Positions 56,150 to 64,000 of a stretch of 64,000 nt of DNA are shown here, one piece after another. The position numbers were made by a program, and so were the translations under genes. Within the stretch, counting starts at the first letter, position 1, and each line of letters opens with the position of its first letter. Below the pieces are notes generated by a model. It did no database searches. It was not told the origin of the DNA and worked only from the letters and a program-made list of their open reading frames with translations. The stretch comes from Winogradskyella sp. PG-2 (GTDB taxonomy: Bacteria; Bacteroidota; Bacteroidia; Flavobacteriales; Flavobacteriaceae). Location: NCBI RefSeq assembly GCF_000828715.1, contig NZ_AP014583.1, positions 2,664,001 to 2,728,000 of the forward strand, written 5' to 3'.

Positions 56150-56550
56150 CGTGAAAGAATAATTATTGGTAAAATGATTAGCCCAATAGGGAGGTAAACG
56201 AAGAAAACAAATGTTTGAAAATTGTACTCACCATTTACAATTTCGGTTTTGTAGTAAGAATAAGATCCAATAATTTGAATACCATTAAATACAATTATAA
56301 AAATCGCTTCTAATGGGATTATCCATTTTTTGAAACGTTTGAAAACCCAGTTCTGAAAAGGAATTAAAAGCATATAAGTTATAAAACTAATCAGACCATA
56401 CATTGGTAAAATAGCTAACCGTAATCTAAAGTTTAAATCTGATGCATCAAAAGGCGCAATAAAGACTAAAAATAGTACTAACCACAAACTAATAATTAAA
56501 GCAACTATAATATGATGTTTATAAGAAGTATTGAGTGTTAATTTGTACAT
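56140..56550 (-). CDS. Membrane half of a split LytTR regulator
   Basis: 137 residues from the ATG at 56550 (MYKLTLNTSYKHH); a longer frame to 56640 would start inside a terminator and has no support. Four membrane helices are visible (IVALIISLWLVLFLVFI, LAILPMYGLISFITYMLLIP, IPLEAIFIIVFNGIQIIGSY, TFVFFVYLPIGLIILPIIIL). It ends at a TAA which is out of frame with the LytTR part. The 4TM-LytTR layout is a common flavobacterial transcription regulator family. Confidence 0.7.
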   Translation of the reverse strand: MYKLTLNTSYKHHIIVALIISLWLVLFLVFIAPFDASDLNFRLRLAILPMYGLISFITYMLLIPFQNWVFKRFKKWIIPLEAIFIIVFNGIQIIGSYSYYKTEIVNGEYNFQTFVFFVYLPIGLIILPIIILSRWF

Positions 56551-56609
56551 TAATAAATTAATTGATAAAATCGAAGTTAGCTGAAAATTCTTAAAAGTCA
56601 AAAAGCAAA

Positions 56610-56637
56610 AAACCACTTTGATTAAACAAAGTGGTTT
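56610..56637 (-). terminator. Terminator after the 551-aa serine hydrolase
   Basis: AAACCACTTTG (56610-56620) and CAAAGTGGTTT (56627-56637), 11-bp perfect stem with a 6-nt loop; on the minus strand it is followed by a T-run. It lies 20 bp after the hydrolase stop. Confidence 0.85.
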
Positions 56638-56657
56638 CAATTATATATTGTAAAATA

Positions 56658-58313
56658 CTATTCAATTTTTTTAGCGATGGTTTCTTGCCCTCCTTGATAA
56701 AGGGTGAAACTTTCTACATTACCTGCAGCATTTTTATTAAACTTTACTTTAAGCTCTGTAACTTTTGCAAAAAAGGTATTTTCATTTTCAGCAAAAACTT
56801 CAAATTTTCCCTGACCAGTGGCTTGCCCATATATTTGATTGCCTTCAACAGTAACTTCAACATTGAAATTCGGTGCTAACTCATATTTTCCGACATAGTG
56901 TTTTAAGATGTCATTAGAAAGTGTAATTTCCTTACGAGCTGCTGGCATAGCTTTATTAACTTCCTTACCTATATTTTCTGAATCGGTAATAAAGATGGCT
57001 TGATGTTTTCCGTCATCAGTTTTTGAAAACTTATACTCAATATTACCTTCTTCAAACATAAAGTGATTTTCGGATAATGGAAAAATTTCAAAAACAGTAT
57101 TTGTTTCAGATTCTCTCATACTACTTAGTTTTCCATCTTTCATAAAAATATGTCTTATGGCACCATCTTCAAACTCATATGCTCCAACCCATTGTTTTAA
57201 TTTATCATCTGAAATTTTCACAACATCTTTCATTGTAGGAAATGGTTTTCCAATAGCTGCAGCTGCAAGATTTTGTGTAAGGCCTCCTATATCATTACAG
57301 CTACAATTACTTAATCCAATGACATAAACATCTTCCTCTATAAGATAAATACCATTTGTTGATGTGCCAAAAATACCACCACTATGCGTGTAACCTTTAG
57401 ATTTTCTTAAACTCATTTCTCCAAGACCATATCCATAGCCAATATGCTCACCATTATTAAGCTCAGAACCATTAATGGCTTTTTCTAAAGTTGAGGCTTT
57501 TATAAATGTATTATTTGTTAGCGCATTTTGCCATTTTAGCATATCGTCAATGGTAGAGGTTAATGAACCTGCTGCATGTGGCAAGGTCATACTAAGGTAA
57601 TTTGCATTAACATAACCAGAATCGTCTTGTTCATAACCTTCAACTCTATTTTTAACTAATTCTCTAGTATTTCCATAACTTGAACTTGCCATTCCTAATT
57701 GTTTAAAAATTTTATTCTCAATAAAATTTTCATAAGTATCACCAGAAATCACTTCAATGATTTTTCCAAGTAATACATACCCAGAATTGTTATATCTAAA
57801 TTCTTCACCTGGATCGAAATCCATAGGTTCGTTTTTAAAATAATCGATAAGTTCATCTAAAGTTTTATCATTTCTAGCAACTTCAACTAAATTACCAATA
57901 CCTGTGTAACTCCTTATACCAGAAGTGTGATTTAATAAGTGATGGACGGTAATCGTTTTGCCAAGTGTTGGGTAATCTGGTATAAACTTGGTAATAGGAT
58001 CATCTAAACTTAATTTTCCTTGCTCTTTTAACATTAAAATAGAAACTGCTGTAAACTGTTTAGTAATAGAGGCGAGCATAAATACATTCTCAGGAATCAT
58101 ATCCACATCTAACTCTATACTAGATTTGCCAACGGCCTTTCTGTAAATGGTTTTACCATTTTTTGCGACTAAAACTGTTGCTCCTGGTGCATCAGAATTA
58201 TTATAAAATTGAGATACAATGTCGTCGAATTGTTGCGTGTCATTCTGAGCTGATATAGTGATTGTAAATACAAAGCTTAATAGAAATAATGCAATGGAAT
58301 AATTAGTTTTCAT
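56658..58313 (-). CDS. Serine hydrolase with DUF3471-like C-terminal domain
   Basis: 551 residues, signal peptide (about 1-22). Beta-lactamase-like domain with SITK (82-85, SxxK), YNNSGYVLLG (YxN) near residue 175 and HSGGIFGT in place of KTG near 317. The last 150 residues are two small beta-rich domains (LKQWVGAYEFEDGAIRHIFM, then LKHYVGKYELAPNFNVEVTV), the DUF3471 type found after such hydrolases. Probably periplasmic; real substrate unknown. The next gene downstream is the LytTR pair, and the similar 359-aa hydrolase follows beyond it. Confidence 0.88.
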   Translation of the reverse strand: MKTNYSIALFLLSFVFTITISAQNDTQQFDDIVSQFYNNSDAPGATVLVAKNGKTIYRKAVGKSSIELDVDMIPENVFMLASITKQFTAVSILMLKEQGKLSLDDPITKFIPDYPTLGKTITVHHLLNHTSGIRSYTGIGNLVEVARNDKTLDELIDYFKNEPMDFDPGEEFRYNNSGYVLLGKIIEVISGDTYENFIENKIFKQLGMASSSYGNTRELVKNRVEGYEQDDSGYVNANYLSMTLPHAAGSLTSTIDDMLKWQNALTNNTFIKASTLEKAINGSELNNGEHIGYGYGLGEMSLRKSKGYTHSGGIFGTSTNGIYLIEEDVYVIGLSNCSCNDIGGLTQNLAAAAIGKPFPTMKDVVKISDDKLKQWVGAYEFEDGAIRHIFMKDGKLSSMRESETNTVFEIFPLSENHFMFEEGNIEYKFSKTDDGKHQAIFITDSENIGKEVNKAMPAARKEITLSNDILKHYVGKYELAPNFNVEVTVEGNQIYGQATGQGKFEVFAENENTFFAKVTELKVKFNKNAAGNVESFTLYQGGQETIAKKIE

Positions 58314-58370
58314 ATGTCTTAGATTGATTAATACTAATGAGACGATTCTCTGGAGAATAAGTTACAAAAA

Positions 58371-58396
58371 AACCACTTTGAATTAACAGAGTGATT
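58371..58396 (-). terminator. Terminator after the LRR lipoprotein
   Basis: AACCACTTTG (58371-58380) pairs with CAGAGTGATT (58387-58396) with one mismatch and one G-U. On the minus strand the following bases are a T-run. It resembles the terminator at 56610-56637. Confidence 0.7.
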
Positions 58397-58447
58397 ATTA
58401 GTTTTCATCTTTTACTTATTAAGCAGTTAAACAAAAGCAAGATTATA

Positions 58448-59083
58448 TTAATTGCAATTAGTGTTATAAGTAGTTGTGTCGTCTTTATTCCAACCACTTG
58501 GTATATTAGAAAGTTGATCACTGCTTACTTCAATACAGCTAAGATTATTATTCCGTGTATCTAATATATTTAAACTTGTATTAGTAGATGCATTGAGCTG
58601 CGATATGGTATTCCCATCTATCATTAATTGCTGGAGTGTTGTTATAGAATTTACATTAATAGCAGTGATATTATTATTACTTAAGCTTAGTTTTTCTAAC
58701 ATCGGAAGATTTTGAACATTTATTGTGTTAAGATTATTCTCATCTAGAAAGATAAATTTTAGTTTGGTGTTAGAAGATACATTAATGCTACTTATAGAAT
58801 TTTCATTAGCAGAAAGGGTATACAAATTTTTGAAATCTTGTATACCGCTTAAATCAGAAATATTTTTATCATCAATGATTAAATCTATAACTAGTTCAAT
58901 ACTAGAAGTTAAAACGCTGCCGTTTAATGTATCATCATAACCAAGGTCAATTAATGCTTGTTCAAAGTTAGTATCAGTGATTGTGGTAGTAGATGGAGGT
59001 GGTGGATTATTGTCTGATGAGCTATCGTCAGAAGAACATGCTATTATTAATAATGTGACAACACTGTAAAAGAGCTTTTTCAT
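58448..59083 (-). CDS. Leucine-rich-repeat lipoprotein
   Basis: 211 residues. Lipoprotein signal with lipobox IIACSSDD, a Ser/Asp/Pro linker, a short helix (FEQALIDLGYDD, as in other Bacteroidota LRR lipoproteins), then about six irregular LRR units with the LxxLxLSxNxI pattern (NLYTLSANENSISSINV, KLKFIFLDENNLNTINV, MLEKLSLSNNNITAINV). Exposed on the outer surface or periplasm; ligand unknown. Gene stands alone with its own terminator. Confidence 0.85.
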   Translation of the reverse strand: MKKLFYSVVTLLIIACSSDDSSSDNNPPPPSTTTITDTNFEQALIDLGYDDTLNGSVLTSSIELVIDLIIDDKNISDLSGIQDFKNLYTLSANENSISSINVSSNTKLKFIFLDENNLNTINVQNLPMLEKLSLSNNNITAINVNSITTLQQLMIDGNTISQLNASTNTSLNILDTRNNNLSCIEVSSDQLSNIPSGWNKDDTTTYNTNCN

Positions 59084-59129
59084 TTTTTTAATTTTTAACT
59101 AAATTATGAAATAATTGAGAAAGAAAAAA

Positions 59130-59151
59130 CCACCTTATTTTCATAAAGTGG
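59130..59151 (-). terminator. Terminator after htpG
   Basis: CCACCTTAT (59130-59138) pairs with ATAAAGTGG (59143-59151) with one mismatch; the minus-strand T-run follows. It lies 40 bp after the htpG stop. Confidence 0.7.
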
Positions 59152-59190
59152 CTTTAAGAATTAGTTGCTTTCTATCTGAACAGAAATTTA

Positions 59191-61101
59191 TTACTTAATC
59201 ATATCATAACTACGTTTAATAAAGTTCGTTAACTCTTCACCTTTTAAAAGGCCTTGAGATAAGCGCGCTAAATCTAAACTTTGATTAATTAAACGTTCTT
59301 GCTTCTTTTTAGTTTTAGTGTTTAAAATCTCACCAACTAATTCAGAGTTTGTGTTTACGATGAGGTTGTGTATTTCTGGCATATTACCAAACATATTCAT
59401 TCCGCCACCTCCTGTAGCTTGCATTTCTTTCATACGACGCATAAACTCAGGTTGGGTAATGATAAATGGCGACGCATTACTATCCATGGCTTCTAATTGT
59501 ATAGAGAATTTCTCAGAAGGTACAACAGCTTTTAAAAGGTCGTCTAGCTTAGTTTTTTCTTCATCAGTTAATTTAGAAATCGCAGTATCGTCTTTCTTAA
59601 TTAAGTTATCGATATGATCACCATCCACACGAGCAAAAGAAATATTTTCTTTAGTTGTTTCTAATTTCTGAATTAAATGAGACACAATAGGAGAGTCTAG
59701 CATTAAAACTTCATAACCCTTAGCTTTTGCAGATTCAATATAACTGTGTTGCTCATCTTTATTAGAGGCATAAAGGATAACCATTTTATCATCCTTGTCT
59801 GTCTGCTTTGCTTTAATAGCATTGGTTAATTCTTCAAACGTATAGAACTTACCATCAACTGTTGGGTATAAAGCAAAGGCATCTGCTTTTTCGAAGAATT
59901 TCTCTTCAGATAACATACCGTATTCAATAACGATTTTAATATCGTCCCATTTGGCTTCAAAATCCTCACGACTATTGTTAAATAAAGATTTTAATTTATC
60001 AGCTACTTTACGTGTAATGTAAGATGAAATCTTCTTTACGTTTCCATCGGCTTGTAAGTACGAACGCGATACGTTTAATGGAATATCTGGCGAATCAATA
60101 ACACCACGTAACATGGTTAAGAATTCTGGTACAATACCTTCAACATTATCAGTTACAAATACCTGATTTTGATATAATTGGATTTTATCCTTCTGAATAT
60201 TCAGATCATTCGTCATCTTAGGGAAATACAAGATTCCTGTTAAGTTAAACGGATAATCTACATTTAAGTGAATATTAAATAAAGGTTCTTCAAATTGCAT
60301 TGGATACAATTCTCTGTAGAAGTCTTTATAGTTTTGGTCTTCTAATTCGGTTGGCTGTTTTGTCCAAGCCGGATTAGGATTGTTTATGATATCATCTACT
60401 GTAATCTGCTTATGAGGTTCAGTAGTTTCTTTTCCATCTTTATCTTTAGTTGTTTTTGGAGTAAAGTCAGGATCATTTACTTCTTTAGTTCCGAATTTAA
60501 TCGGAATTGGCATAAACTTGTTATACTTATTCAGTAACTCACGAATACGAGCTTCTTCTAAAAATTCTAAAGAATCTTCAGCAATATGAAGAATAATCTC
60601 AGTTCCTCTATCTTCTTTATCAGCTTCAACTAAAGTGAATTCTGGCGAGCCATCACAAGTCCAATGCGCTGCTGGAGCTCCGGTGTGCGACTTTGTGATA
60701 ATTTCAACTTTTTCAGCGACCATAAATGCAGAGTAGAAGCCTAGACCGAAATGGCCTATAATACCTGAATCTTTTGCAGAATCTTTATACTGATCTAAAA
60801 ACTCTTCAGCACCAGAGAAAGCTACTTGGTTGATGTATTTTTCAACCTCATCAGCTGTCATACCCAAACCTTGATCTATAACATGAAGTTTCTTCCCTTC
60901 TTTATCAATTTTAATTTCTAATTGAGGATTGCCGTATTCAGATTTAGATTCACCAATACTAGTAAGGTGTTTCAATTTTAGTGTGGCATCTGTACCATTA
61001 CTAATTAACTCACGTAAAAAGATTTCGTGATCACTGTATAAGAACTTTTTAATTAACGGAAAGATATTCTCTACCGATACATTAATACTTCCTTTTGTCA
61101 T
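59191..61101 (-). CDS. htpG: Molecular chaperone HtpG (Hsp90 family)
   Basis: 636 residues, usual length. The GHKL ATPase domain is visible: FLRELISNGTDATLKLKHL with the catalytic Glu and Asn, IDQGLGMT (DxGxG motif), GHFGLGFYSAFMVAEKV (GxxGxG) and RGTEIILHI. Middle and C-terminal parts follow (NVSRSYLQADGNVKKIS). Cytosolic ATP-dependent chaperone. Upstream lies a palindromic REP-type element at 61114-61140; I found no heat-shock promoter with confidence. Confidence 0.97.
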   Translation of the reverse strand: MTKGSINVSVENIFPLIKKFLYSDHEIFLRELISNGTDATLKLKHLTSIGESKSEYGNPQLEIKIDKEGKKLHVIDQGLGMTADEVEKYINQVAFSGAEEFLDQYKDSAKDSGIIGHFGLGFYSAFMVAEKVEIITKSHTGAPAAHWTCDGSPEFTLVEADKEDRGTEIILHIAEDSLEFLEEARIRELLNKYNKFMPIPIKFGTKEVNDPDFTPKTTKDKDGKETTEPHKQITVDDIINNPNPAWTKQPTELEDQNYKDFYRELYPMQFEEPLFNIHLNVDYPFNLTGILYFPKMTNDLNIQKDKIQLYQNQVFVTDNVEGIVPEFLTMLRGVIDSPDIPLNVSRSYLQADGNVKKISSYITRKVADKLKSLFNNSREDFEAKWDDIKIVIEYGMLSEEKFFEKADAFALYPTVDGKFYTFEELTNAIKAKQTDKDDKMVILYASNKDEQHSYIESAKAKGYEVLMLDSPIVSHLIQKLETTKENISFARVDGDHIDNLIKKDDTAISKLTDEEKTKLDDLLKAVVPSEKFSIQLEAMDSNASPFIITQPEFMRRMKEMQATGGGGMNMFGNMPEIHNLIVNTNSELVGEILNTKTKKKQERLINQSLDLARLSQGLLKGEELTNFIKRSYDMIK

Positions 61102-61113
61102 TTTATGTCGTAT

Positions 61114-61140
61114 TTGTCATTCCTGAATAGACAGGAATCT
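61114..61140. repeat. Palindromic REP-like element upstream of htpG
   Basis: ATTCCTG (61119-61125) and CAGGAAT (61132-61138) form a perfect 7-bp stem with a 6-nt loop, within the frame TGTCATTCCTG...CAGGAATC. That form is widely seen as a scattered repeat in bacterial genomes including flavobacteria (recalled, not searched). Only one copy was seen in the window. Confidence 0.4.
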
Positions 61141-61308
61141 GATTAATTATTGTTTTAATTTCAATAAACTACTAGACAAATAAAATACCAAGACAACATT
61201 TGTGACAAGATGGCATAATTTAAAATACTATGCATGCATAACGAATACAAATAGGAATAAAAGCGATTTGTTTCTTAAAGTTTAAATTAGCAATACTAAA
61301 TAAATACT

Positions 61309-62307
61309 ATGTACAATTCAAAAATAACAGGCTTAGGTAGGTATGTACCTGACAATGTGGTGACAAACGATGATTTATCTAAGATTATGGATACTAATGA
61401 CGAATGGATTCAAGAGCGTACAGGCATAAAAGAACGTCGTTGGGTAAAAAAAGATAGCGATGACACGTCTGCAACTATGGGAGCAAAAGCTTCCAAAATC
61501 GCTATTGAACGTGCTGGTCTTACTAAAGATGATATTGACTTTATTGTTTTTGCGACCATGACACCAGATTATTATTTTCCTGGTTGTGGTGTGCAAGTAC
61601 AAGAGCTATTAGATATGCCAACTATTGGTGCCATAGATATTCGAAATCAATGTTCGGGTTTTGTGTATGCCATTTCTGTTGCTGATCAATATATAAAAAC
61701 TGGAATGTATAAAAATGTTTTAGTCATTGGATCAGAATACCATAACAACGGATTAGATAAAACGACAAGAGGTAGAGGAGTATCTGTTATTTTTGGTGAT
61801 GGAGCTGGAGCGTGTGTATTATCACGATCTGATAATGACTCTGGTATATTATCTTCTCATTTACATAGTCAAGGCAAGTATGCTGATAAATTGATTGTTA
61901 AAGCGCCAAGTATTAGACATTGGGTCCAAGATATCGCTAAAACTGAGAATGATGATTCTTATTTCCCGTATATGGATGGGACGTTTGTATTTAAAAATGC
62001 TGTAGTACGTTTTAGCGAAGTGATTATGGAAGGCTTAACAGCAAATAATTTAGCAAAGGACGATATTGATATGTTTATTCCTCACCAAGCTAACTTAAGA
62101 ATAGCACAATACATTCAGAAGAAATTTGCATTAAGAGATGACCAAGTGTTTAATAACATTATGAAGTATGGTAACACTACTGCAGGCTCTATAATTATTG
62201 CATTAACTGAAGCTTGGGAAGAAGGTAAAATTAAGGATGGCGATACTGTTGTATTAGCGGCTTTTGGTAGTGGCTTCACTTGGGGAAGTGTGATTATGAA
62301 GTGGTAG
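61309..62307 (+). CDS. 3-oxoacyl-ACP synthase III family protein (KAS III)
   Basis: 332 residues. Thiolase-fold ketoacyl synthase III with the Cys-His-Asn triad: Cys115 in RNQCSGFVYA, His259 in IPHQANLRI and Asn289 in YGNTTAGSI. In fatty acid synthesis FabH joins acetyl-CoA or branched acyl-CoA to malonyl-ACP; flavobacterial genomes have several paralogues, some for other lipid or flexirubin-type pathways, so I leave the symbol blank. Single gene on the plus strand. Confidence 0.92.
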   Translation: MYNSKITGLGRYVPDNVVTNDDLSKIMDTNDEWIQERTGIKERRWVKKDSDDTSATMGAKASKIAIERAGLTKDDIDFIVFATMTPDYYFPGCGVQVQELLDMPTIGAIDIRNQCSGFVYAISVADQYIKTGMYKNVLVIGSEYHNNGLDKTTRGRGVSVIFGDGAGACVLSRSDNDSGILSSHLHSQGKYADKLIVKAPSIRHWVQDIAKTENDDSYFPYMDGTFVFKNAVVRFSEVIMEGLTANNLAKDDIDMFIPHQANLRIAQYIQKKFALRDDQVFNNIMKYGNTTAGSIIIALTEAWEEGKIKDGDTVVLAAFGSGFTWGSVIMKW

Positions 62308-62473
62308 TTTAAACACTTGATAGTGTTGTAAGTTCTAAGTTTTTTTATGTTAGTTTTAATAGAATTGATTGAAAACTAATGCTGATATCGACTTTAAACC
62401 TTATGTCTGCTTAACTGAAAAATTCCTTAAATTCATAGTCGAGACCATCATACTTAATTGAAAATAAACGATA

Positions 62474-63454
62474 ATGAAAATACCTTTTAGGCAATTCCTT
62501 TTATTTTTCTTCATTGTTTTTAGTGTAAATTCTTGTGCTCAGGAAGTAATTGAATATTATGAGCCTGTGAAAAATGATAGTCTTAGAATTGGAAGAGGAG
62601 AAAATGACTTTTTGCCTTATATTCAAAGTGGTTACACCTTGATGCTCCCGGAAGATAAAGACGTAAAAGGTGTACTCATTTTTCTCGAAGATTCAGGATA
62701 CGAAAAGAAGAATTCTAACGCAAAACAGATGTACAATTTAGCATCTAAAAAAGGCTTTGCAGTATTATCAGTTTCAACCGAAATCCCTTTTGATTTTTAC
62801 TTTTATAAATCATCTATGAGGTCTACTCATAAACTAATTGTAGAAGTATTTAGAAAACAGAATTTGCCAAATGAAAATATTTTCTTTTTAGGCGAAAGTT
62901 TAGTAGGCCATAGAGCGATGCGCTACATTAAATTTATGCAAGAGGGTGATTTTGAGTTTCAGCTCAATATAAAAGGTATTGTTATTTGTAATTTTACCTT
63001 GGATTGGACAAGAAAATGGTATCAACACGAACGCGATATAAGAATCAATAAAATTAGCTTATGGGAGCCAAAGTTTATAAATTATATGTTGGAAACCCAT
63101 TTGAATGGCACACCAAAAACTTCTCCAGAGCGTTATCACGAATTTTCACCTTATAGTTACTTAGACGAAAAGAACAGAAATATTTCAGTTTATAAGGACT
63201 TGGCTATAAGAGCCTATATTAAACCTGAAATAAAATATAGACTGAAGAAATATCACAGAACCTTGTATGAAAATAACACTACAGATATAGTTGGGTTTTT
63301 AGCTGAATTGGAACTCGCAGAAAATGAAAATGCAGACTTAATTGTTTTGCAAGCAGATAATAATCTTTCACAAGAAAAAAAACCACAATCTACTTGGGAT
63401 GCGATAGATAAGAATGTACTTATGGATTGGATTCATAACAATACTAAAAAATAA
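62474..63454 (+). CDS. Putative alpha/beta-hydrolase-like lipoprotein
   Basis: 326 residues. Lipoprotein signal with lipobox VNSCAQ. The IFFLGESLVGHRAMRYI segment (about 136-152) resembles a nucleophile elbow GxSxxG following a beta strand, and VKGVLIFLEDSGYEK earlier may be a first beta strand with oxyanion hole, but I see no clear Asp or His and it may be catalytically inactive. Unknown family; seen next to FabH-like genes only by chance as far as I know. Confidence 0.65.
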   Translation: MKIPFRQFLLFFFIVFSVNSCAQEVIEYYEPVKNDSLRIGRGENDFLPYIQSGYTLMLPEDKDVKGVLIFLEDSGYEKKNSNAKQMYNLASKKGFAVLSVSTEIPFDFYFYKSSMRSTHKLIVEVFRKQNLPNENIFFLGESLVGHRAMRYIKFMQEGDFEFQLNIKGIVICNFTLDWTRKWYQHERDIRINKISLWEPKFINYMLETHLNGTPKTSPERYHEFSPYSYLDEKNRNISVYKDLAIRAYIKPEIKYRLKKYHRTLYENNTTDIVGFLAELELAENENADLIVLQADNNLSQEKKPQSTWDAIDKNVLMDWIHNNTKK

Positions 63455-63575
63455 ACTATATAAACTATGGTTATAAGTTATACCTTGTTTGCCAGTCTAT
63501 CTGTAATTTATTTTCTAAATTAGTTGCTAAAATGATTAGCTAATCTTGTATAAGACTGCTGACAATAATTTTTAA

Positions 63576-64000
63576 ATGAGTGGACATTATTTCTTTTTTG
63601 GAATATTAATGATTTTTCTAATTTCAATGCCAATTTTTTTAATCTGGGATTGGAACAAAAATCGAGAAGCTACTTTAAAAGAATTATTTAAAAATTATTG
63701 GAAAAATAATAGAGTTTATTTAGGAATTTTTCTTGGTTTTATAATTTCAGAATTTTTTATTCCCTTAAATACGAATCACGGATTTGAATTTAATACTGAA
63801 CGTGAAAAACTAGGAATTCCTGAACTAAAAGATGATTGGAAAATAGACGAAGCCCAATCCAAAAAATCCACAACGTATTGGTGGAAACCAGAACCAAGAA
63901 ATGGGCATTTTAAAAAGGTAATTGAATATGGAGTTTTAAATGCTAAAACCGAAACAGATTACTATCAAAACAAAATCAAAAAGGAACTTTTGCATGGTCT
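63576..64000 (+). CDS. Membrane protein of unknown function, cut by the window end
   Basis: Open from an ATG at 63576 to the end of the window without a stop (141 codons and two bases). Two hydrophobic segments (YFFFGILMIFLISMPIFLIW and VYLGIFLGFIISEFFIPL) lie at about residues 5-24 and 48-65 and are followed by a soluble polar part (FNTEREKLGIPELKDDWK). The start is preceded by non-coding sequence holding only a 12-bp palindrome (GATTAGCTAATC, 63534-63545). No known family recognised. Confidence 0.7.
   Translation, partial: MSGHYFFFGILMIFLISMPIFLIWDWNKNREATLKELFKNYWKNNRVYLGIFLGFIISEFFIPLNTNHGFEFNTEREKLGIPELKDDWKIDEAQSKKSTTYWWKPEPRNGHFKKVIEYGVLNAKTETDYYQNKIKKELLHG

Noticed and set aside
54616..58313. 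Antibiotic-resistance beta-lactamases
   Set aside because: Both have SxxK but the other motifs differ (YTTY, HNG/HSG), and one carries DUF3471; these are general serine hydrolases.
62312..62327. Terminator after the KAS III gene (AACACT/AGTGTT)
   Set aside because: Stem of only 6 bp and no adjoining T-run; too weak to claim.
63534..63545. 12-bp palindrome GATTAGCTAATC as an operator
   Set aside because: Short palindromes are common in AT-rich DNA and there is no second copy or clear link to a regulator.

Overview
The window looks like chromosomal DNA from a gliding or surface-motile member of the Flavobacteriaceae (Bacteroidota). Reasons: very AT-rich intergenic DNA, promoters of the Bacteroidota TAnnTTTG type, two type IX secretion (T9SS) adhesin modules with PorP/SprF-like partners, DUF3467 directly after rpoC, and many genes typical of marine flavobacteria (DUF5916, DUF819, DUF4369, DUF6249). 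I cannot fix a genus from the sequence. I saw no tRNA, rRNA, insertion sequence, prophage or CRISPR array.

Layout. 1-2050: the end of rpoC, a DUF3467 gene and a small iron-sulfur protein. 2207-8101 (minus strand): an adhesin (1026 aa) followed by a PorP/SprF-like barrel and an OmpA/PD40 lipoprotein-like partner. 8328-11893 (minus): a frameshifted LysM/PBP1-like gene and prfC. 12323-27258 (plus): the same three-gene layout again, led by a giant 3993-aa adhesin with 18 tandem units of exactly 432 bp. 27317-28697: idi, a QueD-like synthase and a small unknown gene. 28787-33122 (minus): DUF4369 lipoprotein, DUF819 permease, DUF5916 outer-membrane protein. 33179-35069 (minus): a tight cluster of SPFH protein, interrupted glycine-rich mini-protein, DUF4177, DUF1648 and a ribbon-helix-helix protein, two of which are too short to be found by length-limited gene calls. 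35365-40294: alpha/beta hydrolase, AlkB, D-Ala-D-Ala dipeptidase, MFS transporter, carboxypeptidase-regulatory-like protein. 40390-46138: two separate ECF sigma factor systems, each with an ECF-type promoter visible upstream. 46168-51458 (minus): DEAD-box helicase, RlmF, a methyltransferase, MOSC protein and an exported epimerase-like lipoprotein. 51751-59083 (minus): Crp/Fnr regulator, a doubly broken GH2 glycosidase, two serine beta-lactamase-like hydrolases around a split LytTR regulator, and a leucine-rich-repeat lipoprotein. 59191-64000: htpG, FabH-like KAS III, a lipoprotein and a truncated membrane protein.

How the genes work together. The strongest theme is the cell surface: both adhesins end in the T9SS type B sorting domain, and each is followed by a PorP/SprF-family protein (needed in Flavobacterium for secretion or attachment of SprB) and an OmpA-domain protein that can tie the complex to peptidoglycan. 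The giant adhesin repeats are mosaics of two unit types, which points to ongoing recombination between units. The second theme is regulation: a mirror-image pair of ECF promoters lies between a sigma gene and DUF6249, a second sigma gene has a similar promoter and heads its own four-gene operon, and several intergenic palindromes look like operators.

The third theme is gene damage: four loci carry simple lesions (three in homopolymer runs, two premature stops, one locus having both). They may be real pseudogenes, slippage-regulated genes or assembly errors; raw reads would decide. All functional calls rest on reading the sequence and knowledge of families; no database search was possible.
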